A DNA stretch of 64,000 bases, from contig UCII01000020.1 of the NCBI GenBank assembly GCA_900472485.1, forward strand, positions 1 to 64,000, written 5' to 3'. This document shows positions 16,405-26,140 of this stretch, piece after piece. The DNA is from Hyphomicrobiales bacterium. Lineage in GTDB: Bacteria > Pseudomonadota > Alphaproteobacteria > Rhizobiales > Rhizobiaceae. Under the pieces are notes generated by a model. That model saw nothing but the letters and a program-made list of their open reading frames with translations, had not been told where the DNA came from and made no database searches. Position 1 is the first letter of the stretch. Each line of letters starts with the position of its first letter. The position numbers and the translations under genes were made by a program.

Positions 16405-17907
16405 TCAGATGTCGCTTGCCGCGTTTGCCCAGATTTCCGCGGCCTGTGCGGCGGTGACGCGGCGCACGTCCGTTTCATCGCGGCGGCTGGCGAAGAGTTC
16501 GCTTGCCATGATCTGCTCGGCGAGATCGGCCGGCAGCGACAGGAGAACACGCTGTCCTTCCTTGTGGATGCCACCAACGTCCGAGCGCTTGCCGGTGATC
16601 ATGCCGCCGGCGACCGTGTTGTTGCTTTCGGGATCGATCAGGATGAAGGAGCCGGTCGAGCGGTTCTGCTCATAGGGGTCGAAGATGGCACTCTCATCGA
16701 AGGTTAAGCGAACCTTGCCGATGGCATTCATCCACAGCGCCTGCGCTGGCGCCCAGGCACCAGTTTTCAGCTCGAGCTGGGCGATCGGCTGCACCTGCAC
16801 ACGCTGGCGGCGGCTGCCGCTCTTCAGCCAGTAGCGCTTGCCGGGTTCGATGCCTTCCGGCTGCAGCGCGACGATCTGCGCATCGAAGGAGAGGCCGGTC
16901 TGCGGCTGGCTATCGATGGCGACGATCATGTCGCCACGCGACACGTCCACCTGGCGGTCGAGAACGAGGGTGATGGCATCGCCGGCGACCGCCGCGTTGC
17001 GCACTAGATCGAAGGTGACGATCTTCGAGACGTTGGCGACCATGCCCGACGGCAGGATCATGACACTGTCGCCCGGCTTCACCGAACCGCCGGCAACGGT
17101 GCCCTGATAGCCGCGGAAGCTCTCACCCGGGCGGGAGACGCGTTGCACCGAAAGGCGGAAGCCGACCGTCTGGGCCGAGCGAACGGTCGCGAGTTCCAGC
17201 GTTTCGACCAACGTCGGGCCGGTGTACCACGGCATGGCGGCCTGGCCGGAATAGACGACGTTTTCACCCTTCAATGCCGACATCGGAATGGCGGTGATCT
17301 GCTTGACGCCGAGCGACAGTGCGAATTCGCGGAAGTCGTTGGAGATCTTCTCGAAGCCTGCGCGGTCGTAGTTCGTCAGGTCGATCTTGTTGACGGCGAG
17401 CACGAACTGCTTGATGCCGAGCAGTGACGCGATCGTCGCATGGCGGCGGGTCTGCTCGAGGATGCCCATGCGCGCATCGACCAGCAATACAGCGAGGTCG
17501 GCGGTGGAGGCGCCGGTTGCCATGTTGCGGGTGTACTGCTCGTGGCCGGGTGTGTCAGCGACGATGAAGGAGCGCTTGTCGGTCGAGAAATAGCGATAGG
17601 CGACATCGATGGTGATGCCCTGTTCGCGCTCGGCCTGCAGACCGTCGAGCAGCAGTGCGAAGTCGGGCAGGCCGAGATCGTTCTGCTTGCCGGTGGAATC
17701 GCGCTGAAGCGTGGCGGCCTGGTCCTCCTTGACCGCCTTGGTATCCCAGAGGAGACGGCCGATCAGCGTCGACTTGCCGTCATCGACGCTGCCGCAGGTA
17801 ATCAGGCGAAGCGGGCGTGAGTCGCGAAGGGCCTTGGCCGGTTCGGAGGCGGACCCAACAGCAGGCCCAGCAACGGGCATCGTGACGACGTTGGCGTTTG
17901 CGGTCAT
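16405..17907 (-). CDS. cysN: Sulfate adenylyltransferase subunit 1 (GTPase)
   Basis: This 500-residue regulatory GTPase subunit of ATP sulfurylase makes adenosine 5'-phosphosulfate (APS) from sulfate with CysD. GTPase motifs are G1 GSVDDGKST, G3 DTPGHEQYT and G4 NKIDL, followed by EF-Tu-like beta-barrel domains. The length ends after those barrels. There is no C-terminal APS kinase as in NodQ/CysNC fusions. The start at 17907 places a 1-bp gap after the cysD stop. The N-terminal approximately 45 residues before RLITCGS are low in complexity. Confidence 0.95.
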   Translation of the reverse strand: MTANANVVTMPVAGPAVGSASEPAKALRDSRPLRLITCGSVDDGKSTLIGRLLWDTKAVKEDQAATLQRDSTGKQNDLGLPDFALLLDGLQAEREQGITIDVAYRYFSTDKRSFIVADTPGHEQYTRNMATGASTADLAVLLVDARMGILEQTRRHATIASLLGIKQFVLAVNKIDLTNYDRAGFEKISNDFREFALSLGVKQITAIPMSALKGENVVYSGQAAMPWYTGPTLVETLELATVRSAQTVGFRLSVQRVSRPGESFRGYQGTVAGGSVKPGDSVMILPSGMVANVSKIVTFDLVRNAAVAGDAITLVLDRQVDVSRGDMIVAIDSQPQTGLSFDAQIVALQPEGIEPGKRYWLKSGSRRQRVQVQPIAQLELKTGAWAPAQALWMNAIGKVRLTFDESAIFDPYEQNRSTGSFILIDPESNNTVAGGMITGKRSDVGGIHKEGQRVLLSLPADLAEQIMASELFASRRDETDVRRVTAAQAAEIWANAASDI

Positions 17908-17908
17908 C

Positions 17909-18862
17909 TCAGAAATATCCTTCACGCTTCTTCTTTTCCATGGAGCCGGACTGGTCGCGGTCGATGGCGCGGCCCTGTCGCTCGGATACCGTGGCGATTT
18001 CCAGCTCTGCAATAATGTCTTCAAGGGTCGTGGCGGTGGAACGGATGGCCCCGGTCAGCGGGAAGCAGCCGAGCGTGCGGAAGCGGATGAGCTCCTCGCG
18101 CTTGGCTTCGCCGGGCAAGAGTTCCAGCCTTGGATCTGCCGCCATGATCATCATGCCGTCGCGCTCGACAATGGGACGCTTCGCCGCGAAATAGAGCGGC
18201 ACGATCGGAATATCCTCGGCCTGGATGTAGCGCCAGATATCCACTTCGGTCCAGTTGGAGAGCGGGAAGACGCGCACGCTTTCGCCCTTGCGGATCTGGC
18301 CGTTATAGACGTTCCAGAGTTCCGGGCGCTGGTTGCGCGGATCCCAGCGATGGTCCGGCGTGCGGAAGGAATAGATGCGCTCCTTGGCGCGTGAGGCTTC
18401 CTCGTCGCGGCGAGCGCCACCGAAAGCCGCGTCGAACTGGCCGGCATCGAGCGCATGACGCAGCGCTTCCGTCTTCATGATGTCGGTGTAGCGGGCCGAG
18501 CCATAGGTGAAAGGCGTGATATTCTCTGCCTTGCCGCGCGGGTTGATATGCTCGATGAGGTCGAGATCATACTTCTTCACGATCTCGTCGCGGAAGGTGA
18601 TCATCTCGGCGAATTTCCAGCCGGTGTTCACATGCAGGAGCGGGAAGGGCACGCGGCCGGGATGGAAGGCCTTGCGCGCCAGATGCAGCAGCACCGACGA
18701 ATCCTTGCCGATCGAATAGAGCATGACGGGACGCTCGAACTCGGCCGCAACCTCACGGAAGATGTGGATCGCCTCGTTTTCCAGCGCCTTCAGATGCGGA
18801 TCGAGCGGTGGCTTGGCGCTTTGCGGATGGGAGATTTCCGTATCCGGACGGCTATCAGGCAT
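17909..18862 (-). CDS. cysD: Sulfate adenylyltransferase subunit 2
   Basis: This 317-residue catalytic subunit of ATP sulfurylase is a PAPS-reductase-like N-type ATP pyrophosphatase. The PP-loop [17 protein letters not shown], the segment HVNTGWKF, and [13 protein letters not shown] with [15 protein letters not shown] are diagnostic. It lies between cysH and cysN. It works with CysN to adenylate sulfate in the cytosol. The start at 18862 gives the normal length. Confidence 0.96.
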   Translation of the reverse strand: MPDSRPDTEISHPQSAKPPLDPHLKALENEAIHIFREVAAEFERPVMLYSIGKDSSVLLHLARKAFHPGRVPFPLLHVNTGWKFAEMITFRDEIVKKYDLDLIEHINPRGKAENITPFTYGSARYTDIMKTEALRHALDAGQFDAAFGGARRDEEASRAKERIYSFRTPDHRWDPRNQRPELWNVYNGQIRKGESVRVFPLSNWTEVDIWRYIQAEDIPIVPLYFAAKRPIVERDGMMIMAADPRLELLPGEAKREELIRFRTLGCFPLTGAIRSTATTLEDIIAELEIATVSERQGRAIDRDQSGSMEKKKREGYF

Positions 18863-18988
18863 TTATCACTCCAGAACTTTCAAATGTCCCGACCGAAACT
18901 TGGCCGGAAAGAATGGATGCGTTGGTTCCCGGTTGAACAGCGGCGTAGGAAACGCGCTTCGGATCGGTGTCGGGAGCCGGCGGGCGTA

Positions 18989-19729
18989 TTATTGTGCTGG
19001 TGCGGCAGCACCTTCTTCGTGGACATGCAGGCCGCATTCGCGTTTTTCATCGTTTTCCCACCACCAGCGGCCGGCCCGCTCGGGCTCGCCCGGCTTGATG
19101 GCACGGGTGCAGGGTTCACAGCCGATCGAGGGATAGCCGCGCGCATGCAGCGGGTTCACCGGAACGCTATTGTCGGCGACATACGCGCGGATAGCATCGA
19201 TGTCCCAATCGGCAAGCGGGTTGATCTTGATCAGGTTGCGCTCGGGATCGAATTCCGCAAAGGGCGTATCGGCGCGATTGGCGGACTGGCCGCGGCGCAG
19301 ACCGGTGATCCAGATGGTGGCGCCCGAGAGTGCACGCGCAAGCGGCTTCAGCTTGCGCACGCCACAACAGGCATGCCTGGCTTCGACGCTCTCATAGAAA
19401 CCGTTCAGACCGTATTTTTCGGCATAGGCATCGATATCGGCCTGTTCCGGCTCGTAGCGGACGATCTTGATATCGTATTGGCTTTCCGTCTCGTCGATCA
19501 GAGCGAGCGTTTCCGGGAAGAGGCGGCCGGTCTGCAGGGTCGCCACTTCGATCGGCAGGCGGTGATTGCCGATCTCCGCCGTGATCACCTGATCCTCGAT
19601 CCCGAGCGACGTCGTGAACACGGCACGGCCACCGAGGCCGGCCACAAGAGACAGGCGGCCGGCAAGATCGAGCGATGCAAACTGGCTGTTGAGCGTCGCG
19701 GCATCTTCAATAAGGGTAATGGCAGTCAT
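18989..19729 (-). CDS. cysH: Assimilatory adenylyl-sulfate (APS) reductase
   Basis: This 246-residue reductase converts APS to sulfite and AMP using thioredoxin. Cysteine pairs Cys121-Cys122 (HACCGVRK) and Cys204/Cys207 (GCEPCTRA) are the [4Fe-4S] ligands that mark APS reductases, as opposed to PAPS reductases. ECGLHVHE holds the catalytic Cys232. The choice of APS as substrate fits the lack of an APS kinase domain in the operon. The start at 19729 gives the standard length. A leader of roughly 230 nt with a terminator-like hairpin precedes it, and cysD follows after 126 bp. Confidence 0.93.
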   Translation of the reverse strand: MTAITLIEDAATLNSQFASLDLAGRLSLVAGLGGRAVFTTSLGIEDQVITAEIGNHRLPIEVATLQTGRLFPETLALIDETESQYDIKIVRYEPEQADIDAYAEKYGLNGFYESVEARHACCGVRKLKPLARALSGATIWITGLRRGQSANRADTPFAEFDPERNLIKINPLADWDIDAIRAYVADNSVPVNPLHARGYPSIGCEPCTRAIKPGEPERAGRWWWENDEKRECGLHVHEEGAAAPAQ

Positions 19730-19857
19730 GGGAATCCTGTCCTGATGTTGCCGGGAGTATCGCAGTTCGCAACGGCAGCGGACAGAAAAATAGATTTCGA
19801 AAGGGAACGCAGGAGAGTAAATATCTCCATGAAGCAGCGCCGATAAGAAAAAGCGAC

Positions 19858-19880
19858 CGCCTCGGCTGTTAACCAAGGCG
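19858..19880 (-). promoter_or_regulatory. Terminator-like hairpin in cysH leader
   Basis: On the minus strand CGCCTTGG (19880-19873) and CCGAGGCG (19865-19858) form an 8-bp stem with one wobble pair and a 7-nt loop. It is followed after five bases by five Ts. It lies about 130 nt before the cysH start, within the predicted leader. A terminator, RNA-stability or regulatory role is possible. Confidence 0.35.
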
Positions 19881-19907
19881 TTTTGCCGCCGGAAGCGGCC
19901 CTTCGGA

Positions 19908-19986
19908 AGCACTTGATATGGCTGACCATGTTTAAGTGCTTGCTTTAATGTCTATAGAAATAGTAGAGTTACACATAGCTTGTCAA
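19908..19986 (-). promoter_or_regulatory. Candidate cysH promoter and dyad
   Basis: A perfect -35 TTGACA reads leftward at 19986-19981, with a weak -10 (CTATTT, 19963-19958) at 17-nt spacing. Just downstream is a dyad AGCACTT (19908-19914) / AAGTGCT (19934-19940). It could be an operator or an RNA stem. The neighbouring Rrf2 protein is the obvious candidate regulator. The intergenic region is 488 bp (19730-20217). Confidence 0.45.
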
Positions 19987-20217
19987 ATGGAAATCGGAAG
20001 TGATGCCCGAAATGATGCGTTGCGGCGGATTTTGCGCTAAACTATGGGCATAGCGACGAAGAATGATAACAAGTCTGGGTTGCTAACGTTTCCTGGCCGT
20101 GCGCCAAGGGTGTGAGTGCTTCGACATTGCCCCGGGGACGAGGGCTGAGAAGTTCTTTAGCGGACCGGCCGAATCGCTCGACCGGACGTATCGCATGTGT
20201 GTGTGAAGCGGTTCGAA

Positions 20218-20664
20218 ATGATTACTCAGAAAGCAAAATATGCGCTGCGGGCGCTGTCTGCCTTGGCCCAATCCGAGGCGGGTGAGCCGATGATGATTTC
20301 CGACATCGCCGCCCAGCAGAAGATCCCGAAGAAATTCCTCGAACAGATCCTTCTTGACCTGAAGCATCAGGGTGTCGTCATCAGCCGTCGCGGCAAGCAG
20401 GGAGGTTATCTCCTGCGCAGACCGGCGGACGAGATCACCTTTGGCGAAATCCTGCGGGTCATCGATGGACCGCTGGCGCCGCTGCCCTGTCTCTCACTGA
20501 CAGCCTATCGCCGATGCGACGATTGCGACGGTGAGCAGACCTGCGAAATCCGCCACGTCTTTGCCCGGGTGGCGGATGCGACCCGCAAGGTGTTGTTCTC
20601 GACGACCATCGCCGATGCCATCGCTCAGCCTGACAGTGCGGAAGTCGCCAGGCTGATGGCATAG
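20218..20664 (+). CDS. Rrf2-family regulator with four cysteines
   Basis: This 148-residue winged-helix regulator has an HTH covering MMISDIAAQQKIPKKFLEQIL and RRGKQGGYLLRRP, followed by the dimerisation helix. Cysteines at 91, 100, 103 and 109 (CX8CX2CX5C) lie in the loop where IscR, NsrR and RirA bind an iron-sulfur cluster. It is divergent from cysH-cysD-cysN, which recalls CymR, the Rrf2 regulator of cysteine metabolism in Gram-positives. It may sense sulfur or iron-sulfur status and act on the intervening region. ATG 20218 gives the family start MITQKAKYAL. Confidence 0.85.
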   Translation: MITQKAKYALRALSALAQSEAGEPMMISDIAAQQKIPKKFLEQILLDLKHQGVVISRRGKQGGYLLRRPADEITFGEILRVIDGPLAPLPCLSLTAYRRCDDCDGEQTCEIRHVFARVADATRKVLFSTTIADAIAQPDSAEVARLMA

Positions 20665-20726
20665 GCAGGTCAAGGCGGGGGAGGCCATACGGGTTCCTTC
20701 CTCCGGAAACCGCGGAGCTTCGGCAT

Positions 20727-22133
20727 TCAGTGGGTGGCGTGTTCCTCGCTGCCTTCCTTTTCCATAGCGCGCCGGGCGCGGATCGCTGCCGCGATGAAGA
20801 CGCGGGACAGGCCATGATATAAGGGCTCGCGCGATAGCAACCGCGAGGTCACATAGCCGATCATTGATACCGCCATGATCGGGATGACGGCTTGATGGTC
20901 GCCGGTCATTTCCAGGATGATGACGAAAGCGGTCATCGGCGCCTGCACCACGCCGGCGAAATAGCCGGCCATGCCGAGGATTGCCGCAAGCGCCACGCCG
21001 CCGCCGACCAGCGTGCCGACCGTGCTGCCGAAGCCGGCGCCAACGGCAAGTGAGGGGGCGAAGATGCCGCCGGGAATGCCCGAGATCATCGACAGAAAGC
21101 TTGTCAGTAGCTTCTCGACGAAGAAGAGCAGGGGCAGGGCATGTCCTTCCACCGCGCCGCGGGCTTGCTCGTAACCGGTGCCGAAGGTTTGCCCGCCGGA
21201 GAGCACGCCGACGGCGGCAACGACAAGACCGCAGAGGCCGGCCAGGATCAGCATGCGTTTCAACGGCTGCGGTTGTGCCCAGCGGCGGATGCGGATGCCG
21301 GCATAGAGCGCCAATCCGCTGAAGGTGGCGCCGAGCGTGCCGCCGCCGACACCGCAGATCAGCATGACGATCCAGTCCCGAAGCATCGTCGGCGCGGCTT
21401 CAGCCGTGCCGAAATAATTGTAGCTGCCGGAAAGGCCGAGTGCGGCAAGGCCGGAAAGAATAACGGCAGTCAGAACCAGACCGTTGGCGCGGGATTCATA
21501 CGTGCGGCTCATCTCCTCGATGGCAAAGACGATACCAGCAAGCGGCGTGTTGAAGGCGGCAGCGATGCCGGCCGCGGAACCGGCAAGGATCAGCCCCTTG
21601 GCCTGCGCCATGCCGCCGAAGCGTGCAACGGCCAGCATGAAGGAGGCGCCGACCTGCACCGTCGGTCCTTCGCGGCCGATCGAGGCACCGCTCAAGAGGC
21701 CCAATATGGTCAGTACGATCTTGCCGAAGGCGAGCCTGAGCGAGAGCAGCTTCGTTCGATCCTCTTCATGATGCAGATGCCGCGCGGCAATCGCCTGCGG
21801 AATGCCGCTCCCTTGCGAATTGGGAAAGAGCGTCGCTGCAAGATAGGCCGAGAGTACGAAGCCGAGTGGCGTCAGCACGAGCGGCAGCAGCCACATCCAC
21901 TCGCCCGATTGCGTCACGCCGGTAAAAGCCCGCTGCGCCAGATCGGCGAGCTTGGCGAAGCCGACGCTGATGACGCCGATCGCCAGAGCGCCCGTCCAGA
22001 ACACCAGACGTGGCCGCCAGAGATTGAAAGACCCCCAGAAAACGCGGGAACGGCGGAGCAGCTTGGACTTGCGGTAGATAGGGGGCATGGGATGTGTGAC
22101 CGTTATGCTGGCCCGCATGCCCTTTAGAGGCAT
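20727..22133 (-). CDS. ClC-family chloride/proton antiporter
   Basis: This 468-residue inner-membrane ClC protein carries the anion-selectivity motifs GSGIPQ and GREGPTVQ. The second contains the gating glutamate. GIVFAIEEM supplies the proton glutamate equivalent to E203 of E. coli ClcA, so antiport rather than a channel is likely. No C-terminal CBS domains are present. It probably aids pH or osmotic homeostasis. The exact start is uncertain. 22133 is the first ATG of the frame, and 22118 and 22088 are alternatives. It is convergent with the Rrf2 gene (62 bp apart). Confidence 0.9.
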   Translation of the reverse strand: MPLKGMRASITVTHPMPPIYRKSKLLRRSRVFWGSFNLWRPRLVFWTGALAIGVISVGFAKLADLAQRAFTGVTQSGEWMWLLPLVLTPLGFVLSAYLAATLFPNSQGSGIPQAIAARHLHHEEDRTKLLSLRLAFGKIVLTILGLLSGASIGREGPTVQVGASFMLAVARFGGMAQAKGLILAGSAAGIAAAFNTPLAGIVFAIEEMSRTYESRANGLVLTAVILSGLAALGLSGSYNYFGTAEAAPTMLRDWIVMLICGVGGGTLGATFSGLALYAGIRIRRWAQPQPLKRMLILAGLCGLVVAAVGVLSGGQTFGTGYEQARGAVEGHALPLLFFVEKLLTSFLSMISGIPGGIFAPSLAVGAGFGSTVGTLVGGGVALAAILGMAGYFAGVVQAPMTAFVIILEMTGDHQAVIPIMAVSMIGYVTSRLLSREPLYHGLSRVFIAAAIRARRAMEKEGSEEHATH

Positions 22134-22221
22134 TTTTCCGGGCCGCTCACCTCGTGGGGAGAATTGCGATATCAATCTTTGTTACAGAATTTCCTTTTGC
22201 GGCCAAGGCTTAATCCACGTG

Positions 22222-22262
22222 TTGACCGTTTCGAGCGATCGAATAGAATGTATCGCAATTGC
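22222..22262 (+). promoter_or_regulatory. Promoter and operator of toxin-antitoxin pair
   Basis: TTGACC (22222-22227), a 16-nt spacer and TAGAAT (22244-22249) form a good sigma-70 promoter. The perfect 8-bp palindrome GCAATTGC (22255-22262) covers the expected start site, which suits autorepression by the antitoxin complex. Confidence 0.55.
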
Positions 22263-22280
22263 AATGCAAAGGGCCGATGT

Positions 22281-22553
22281 ATGAAATCCGCTTCCATACC
22301 CCCCTTGAGGGTTGATCCCGCCTTGCGCGCCGCTGCTGAAAGCGTGCTGCGAGAGGGTGAGTCGTTGTCAGCATTTGTGGAAAGTTCGCTACGTGCGCAG
22401 ATTGAACACCGCCGAACGAGGGCCGAATTCATCGCTCGCGGCCTTGCTGCGCGGGAGGATGCGAGGAAAACAGGCGTGTATCACAGCGCCGACAACGTGT
22501 TGGGAATGCTGAAGCGCAAACTTGAAGCTGCAAAAGCGTCCGGACGAAAATGA
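22281..22553 (+). CDS. Antitoxin of a ParE/RelE-type module
   Basis: This 90-residue protein opens with a ribbon-helix-helix-like segment (PPLRVDPALRAAAESVL, ESLSAFVESSLRAQI). A charged helix that probably wraps the toxin follows. It resembles the YlcI/YnfO-type antitoxins annotated with RelE/ParE toxins. Its stop overlaps the toxin start (ATGA). A promoter and palindrome directly upstream suit autorepression. The start at 22281 follows the cluster CGATGT. The two genes sit between clc and betA. Confidence 0.75.
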   Translation: MKSASIPPLRVDPALRAAAESVLREGESLSAFVESSLRAQIEHRRTRAEFIARGLAAREDARKTGVYHSADNVLGMLKRKLEAAKASGRK

Positions 22554-22849
22554 CCTTTGCAGTGCGTTACTCCCAAGGCGCGCTCGATGATCTCGAACGA
22601 CTCTATGACTATCTCCTGGTGAGAGACATCGAGCTTGCGGAAAAAGCCTATCAGGCGATTGCCAAGGCAACGGGATTTCTGGAGAATTTTCCGTTCAGTT
22701 GCCGCAAAGCCTCGGCGGACAATGCATTTCTCCGCGAACTCGTCATTCCTTTCGGCTCGTCAGGCTATGTCGCTCTATTCGAAATCGAGGATAGCGAGAC
22801 GGTGACAATACTGGCGATCAGGCATCAGCGAGAGGAAGACTATCACTGA
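22550..22849 (+). CDS. RelE/ParE-family toxin
   Basis: This 99-residue protein has the ParE fold signature: AVRYSQGALDDLERLYDYL at the N-terminus, a central ENFPFSCRK, RELVIPFGSSGYVALFEI, and the C-terminal strand VTILAIRHQREEDY. ParE toxins poison gyrase and RelE toxins cut mRNA, and the target here cannot be assigned. It overlaps its antitoxin by 4 bp, which keeps translation stoichiometric. Its 3' end lies 12 bp from the convergent betA stop. Confidence 0.85.
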   Translation: MTFAVRYSQGALDDLERLYDYLLVRDIELAEKAYQAIAKATGFLENFPFSCRKASADNAFLRELVIPFGSSGYVALFEIEDSETVTILAIRHQREEDYH

Positions 22850-22861
22850 TGCCCATCCATC

Positions 22862-24514
22862 CTACCGATCGCTCGTCTCCCAACGCGGATTGATCCAAGG
22901 CTCCTGGTTCGAACGGGCCAGCCGCGGCTTGCCGAGAATGTGGTCAGCCGCCTTTTCGCCGGTCATGATCGAAGGACCGTTCAGATTGCCATAGGTCACA
23001 TGCGGGAAGATCGAGCTGTCGGCGACGCGCAAGCCATCGATGCCGATGACGCGGGTGTCGGGGTCTACGACCGCCATCGGATCGTCCTTCGCGCCCATAC
23101 GGCAGGTGCCGCAGGGGTGATAGGCGCTTTCCAGATGCTCACGCAGGAAGGCATCGATCTGGTCGTCGGTCTGGACGGTTGCTCCTGGCTGGATTTCCGC
23201 GCCGCGATATTCGTCGAAGGCCTTCTGCCCGAAGATCTCGCGGGTGAGGCGCACGCAGTGGCGGAATTTCTCCCAGTCCTCCGGATGGCTCATATAGTTG
23301 AAGCGGATGACCGGATCGGCCTTCGGGTCGGAGGAGCGCAGCGTGACGTTCCCACGCGATTTCGACAGGTTATAGCCGACATGCACCTGGAAGCCGTGGC
23401 TCTTGGCCGCCGCCTTGCCGTCATAGCTGATGGCGACAGGCAGGAAGTGATACTGGATATCAGGCTGCTTGACGCCGGGTGCCGAGCGCAGGAAGGCGCA
23501 GGCTTCGAACTGGTTTGAAGTACCAAGCCCCTTCTTGAAGAATAGCCATTGCGCGCCGGCGATCCCCTGCATGTACCAGGGCAGCCAGGAATAGAGCGAC
23601 ACCGGCTTCAGGCTCGTCTGCTGGAAATAGAATTCCATATGGTCCTGCAGGTTGGCGCCGACGCCCGGCCGGTCAACCTTGACCTCGATCCCCATGTCGC
23701 GCAGATGCTGCCCCGGCCCGATACCGGACAGCATCAGCAGCTTTGGCGAATTGAACGAGGAGGCAGAGACGATCACCTCGCGGTCCGCCTTGATCAACTC
23801 GATCTTGCCGTCACGTTCCACTTCGACGCCGGTCGCGCGGCCGTTTTCGATGACGATCTTGCGGGCGAAGCAGCGGATGAGCGTCACGTTCGGCCGCTTC
23901 AGGGCAGGCTTGAGATAGGCAGTCGCCGCGGACCAGCGCCGGCCCATCCAGGTCGTCTGCTCCATCAGGCCGAAGCCTTCCTGCTTGCTGCCGTTATAAT
24001 CGTCCGTCGCTTCGAAGCCCGCCTGCTTGCCGGCTTCGATGAAGGCGTGGAAGAGCGGATTGCGGGCATCGCCCCGGCGCACATGCAGCGGACCATCCTT
24101 ACCGCGCCACCCTTCTTCGCCGCCATGCGAATGCTCCATCCGCTTGAAGTAGGGCAGCACGTCGGCATAGGCCCAGCCTTGCGCGCCCAGCTCTTCCCAG
24201 CGATTGAAATCTTCCGCATGGCCGCGCACATAGACCATGCCGTTGATCGAGGAGGAGCCGCCGATCACCTTGCCGCGCGGGGCGGTGATGCGGCGGTTGT
24301 TGAGTTGCGGCTCGGGCTCGGAGAGATAGCCCCAATTGTAGCGATCCATGCTCATCGGCCAGGCAAGGGCTGCCGGCATCTGGATGAAGGGGCCGAAGTC
24401 ACTGCCGCCGAACTCCAGAACGATGACCGAATGCTTGCCGTCTTCCGACAGGCGGTAAGCCATGGCGGAGCCGGCTGAGCCTGAGCCAACGATGACGAAA
24501 TCTGCCTGTTCCAT
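22862..24514 (-). CDS. betA: Choline dehydrogenase
   Basis: This 550-residue GMC-family flavoprotein oxidises choline to betaine aldehyde. The FAD dinucleotide site is [18 protein letters not shown] at residues 5-22. [15 protein letters not shown] and the C-terminal HPCGTCRMG are BetA signatures. The start at 24514 has AGGAG six nt upstream, and an ATG two codons earlier would touch that site. It is the last gene of betI-GST-betB-betA and is separated from betB by repeats. The product osmoprotectant is glycine betaine, which rhizobia can also catabolise. Confidence 0.95.
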   Translation of the reverse strand: MEQADFVIVGSGSAGSAMAYRLSEDGKHSVIVLEFGGSDFGPFIQMPAALAWPMSMDRYNWGYLSEPEPQLNNRRITAPRGKVIGGSSSINGMVYVRGHAEDFNRWEELGAQGWAYADVLPYFKRMEHSHGGEEGWRGKDGPLHVRRGDARNPLFHAFIEAGKQAGFEATDDYNGSKQEGFGLMEQTTWMGRRWSAATAYLKPALKRPNVTLIRCFARKIVIENGRATGVEVERDGKIELIKADREVIVSASSFNSPKLLMLSGIGPGQHLRDMGIEVKVDRPGVGANLQDHMEFYFQQTSLKPVSLYSWLPWYMQGIAGAQWLFFKKGLGTSNQFEACAFLRSAPGVKQPDIQYHFLPVAISYDGKAAAKSHGFQVHVGYNLSKSRGNVTLRSSDPKADPVIRFNYMSHPEDWEKFRHCVRLTREIFGQKAFDEYRGAEIQPGATVQTDDQIDAFLREHLESAYHPCGTCRMGAKDDPMAVVDPDTRVIGIDGLRVADSSIFPHVTYGNLNGPSIMTGEKAADHILGKPRLARSNQEPWINPRWETSDR

Positions 24515-24535
24515 ATCCATCTCCTGTGGCCGTCT

Positions 24536-24658
24536 CGATCCTTCGAGGCGCGCCTTTGGCGAGCACCTCAGGATGAGGCGGATCATCGTCCGTGCTTGCG
24601 GTTAACAGCTCTCGACCTCACCCTGAGGTGCCGCCACAGGCGGCCTCGAAGGGCGAGG
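24536..24658. repeat. Inverted pair of palindromic repeats between betB and betA
   Basis: Copy A (24536-24578) and copy B (24616-24658) are inverted relative to each other. They share a core of CCTTCGAGGC, then a GGC-rich centre, then CACCTCAGG(A/G)TGAGG. The pair forms a BIME-like element in the 162-bp betB-betA gap. Confidence 0.7.
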
Positions 24659-24676
24659 TTGAGCCCCGAGGTTGCA

Positions 24677-26140
24677 TCAATAAGGCGCCTGTACTGGCCC
24701 CATGCCGACATAGACGGTCTTCAATTCCGAATAGTGCTCCAGCGCCGCCAGCGAATTCTCGCGGCCGAAGCCGGATTGCTTGGAGCCGCCGAAGGGAATT
24801 TCGACCGGGCAGAGATTGTAGGTGTTGATCCAGAGCGTGCCGGCTTCGAGCTGGTCGACCACACGGTGGGCGCGGGTGAGATCGGCGGTGAAGACGCCGC
24901 CGGAGAGGCCGAATTCCGTCGCATTGGCGCGGGCGACCACCTCGGCCTCGTCGTCGAAATCGAGCACGCACATGACCGGCCCGAAAATCTCCTCGCGCGC
25001 GATCGTCATGTCATCGGTAACGTCGGCAAACACGGTCGGCTGGATGTAATAGCCTTCGCCGGAGACATTGTTCGGAATGCCGCCGCCGGTCAAAAGCGTT
25101 GCGCCTTCGGCCTTGCCCTTCTCGATGTAGGAAAGCACCTTCTCACGTTGCGCCCAGGAGACCATCGGGCCGATCTGCGTTGCCTCGTCCATCGGGTCGC
25201 CGATGAGCATGGCGTCGGTGCGGGTCTTCAGGCGCTTCAGGAATTCGGACTTAATCTTGCGGTTGACGAAAACGCGCGTGCCGTTCGAGCAGACCTGGCC
25301 CGTCGAATAGAAATTGCCGAGCATCGCGCCGCCGATGGCGCTGTTTATATCGGCATCCTCGAAAACGATCAGTGGCGACTTGCCGCCGAGTTCCATGGTG
25401 ACATGCTTGAGGTTGCCCGCAGCCGAAGCAGCCACCTTGCGGCCCGTCGGCACCGAGCCGGTCAAGGATACCTTCGCCACATCCGGATGGTTGATCAGCA
25501 GCGGCCCGGTTTCGCGGTCGCCCTGGATGACATTATAGAGGCCCTTCGGCAGGCCGGCCTCGATGAGGATTTCGGCAATCTTCAGCGCGCCGAGCGGCGT
25601 GTTTTCCGAAGGCTTGAACACCATGGCATTGCCGGCAACCAGCGCTGGCGCGCCCTTCCAGCAGGCGATCTGTTGCGGGTAGTTCCATGCGCCGATGCCG
25701 ACGCAGACGCCGAGCGGCACGCGCTTGGTATAGGCGAAATCGCCGCCGAGCGGGATATAGGAGCCGTTGAGGCCGGCTGCCGCGATGCCGCCGAAGAATT
25801 CGAAGCTGTCGGCGCCGGACGTCGGATCGGCAACGATGGTTTCCTGGATCGGCTTGCCCGTATCCAGCGTTTCCAGTTCCGAAAGCTCGCGGTTACGCTC
25901 GCGCATGATGTCGGCCGCCCGCTTCAGGATGCGGCCGCGCGCCGTCGGGCTCATGGCAGCCCATTCCGGCTGCGCCCGCTTGGCGGCCGCGATCGCCTTT
26001 TCGACGATATCAGGCGTCGCCGCGTGCAAGTGGGCGATCACTTCGCCGGTCGCGGGATAGATGCTTTCGATAAGGGTGCCGTCGGTGTCCTCGACATATT
26101 CGCCGTCGATAAAATGCGAGGCTTTCGGTTGTGCGCGCAT
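24677..26140 (-). CDS. betB: Betaine aldehyde dehydrogenase
   Basis: This 487-residue NAD(P)-dependent aldehyde dehydrogenase converts betaine aldehyde to glycine betaine. Family motifs are [21 protein letters not shown] (close variant [13 protein letters not shown]), [12 protein letters not shown], the glutamate of [14 protein letters not shown], and the catalytic cysteine in [14 protein letters not shown]. It begins at 26140, overlapping the GST stop by one base (TAATG), so it is coupled to it. [10 protein letters not shown] and GLSGGVFT complete the BetB type. Cytosolic, probably tetrameric. Confidence 0.94.
   Translation of the reverse strand: MRAQPKASHFIDGEYVEDTDGTLIESIYPATGEVIAHLHAATPDIVEKAIAAAKRAQPEWAAMSPTARGRILKRAADIMRERNRELSELETLDTGKPIQETIVADPTSGADSFEFFGGIAAAGLNGSYIPLGGDFAYTKRVPLGVCVGIGAWNYPQQIACWKGAPALVAGNAMVFKPSENTPLGALKIAEILIEAGLPKGLYNVIQGDRETGPLLINHPDVAKVSLTGSVPTGRKVAASAAGNLKHVTMELGGKSPLIVFEDADINSAIGGAMLGNFYSTGQVCSNGTRVFVNRKIKSEFLKRLKTRTDAMLIGDPMDEATQIGPMVSWAQREKVLSYIEKGKAEGATLLTGGGIPNNVSGEGYYIQPTVFADVTDDMTIAREEIFGPVMCVLDFDDEAEVVARANATEFGLSGGVFTADLTRAHRVVDQLEAGTLWINTYNLCPVEIPFGGSKQSGFGRENSLAALEHYSELKTVYVGMGPVQAPY

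Noticed and set aside
18455-19846. Long open frame on the plus strand across cysD and cysH
   Set aside because: It is antisense to two well-supported genes, and its predicted protein is low-complexity Arg/Gly/Asp-rich with no domain. High GC keeps the antisense frame open.
19726-19929. 67-codon frame in the cysH leader ending in ATGA with cysH
   Set aside because: It has no ribosome binding site and is not rich in Cys or Met codons. It could be an upstream peptide, but I cannot support it.
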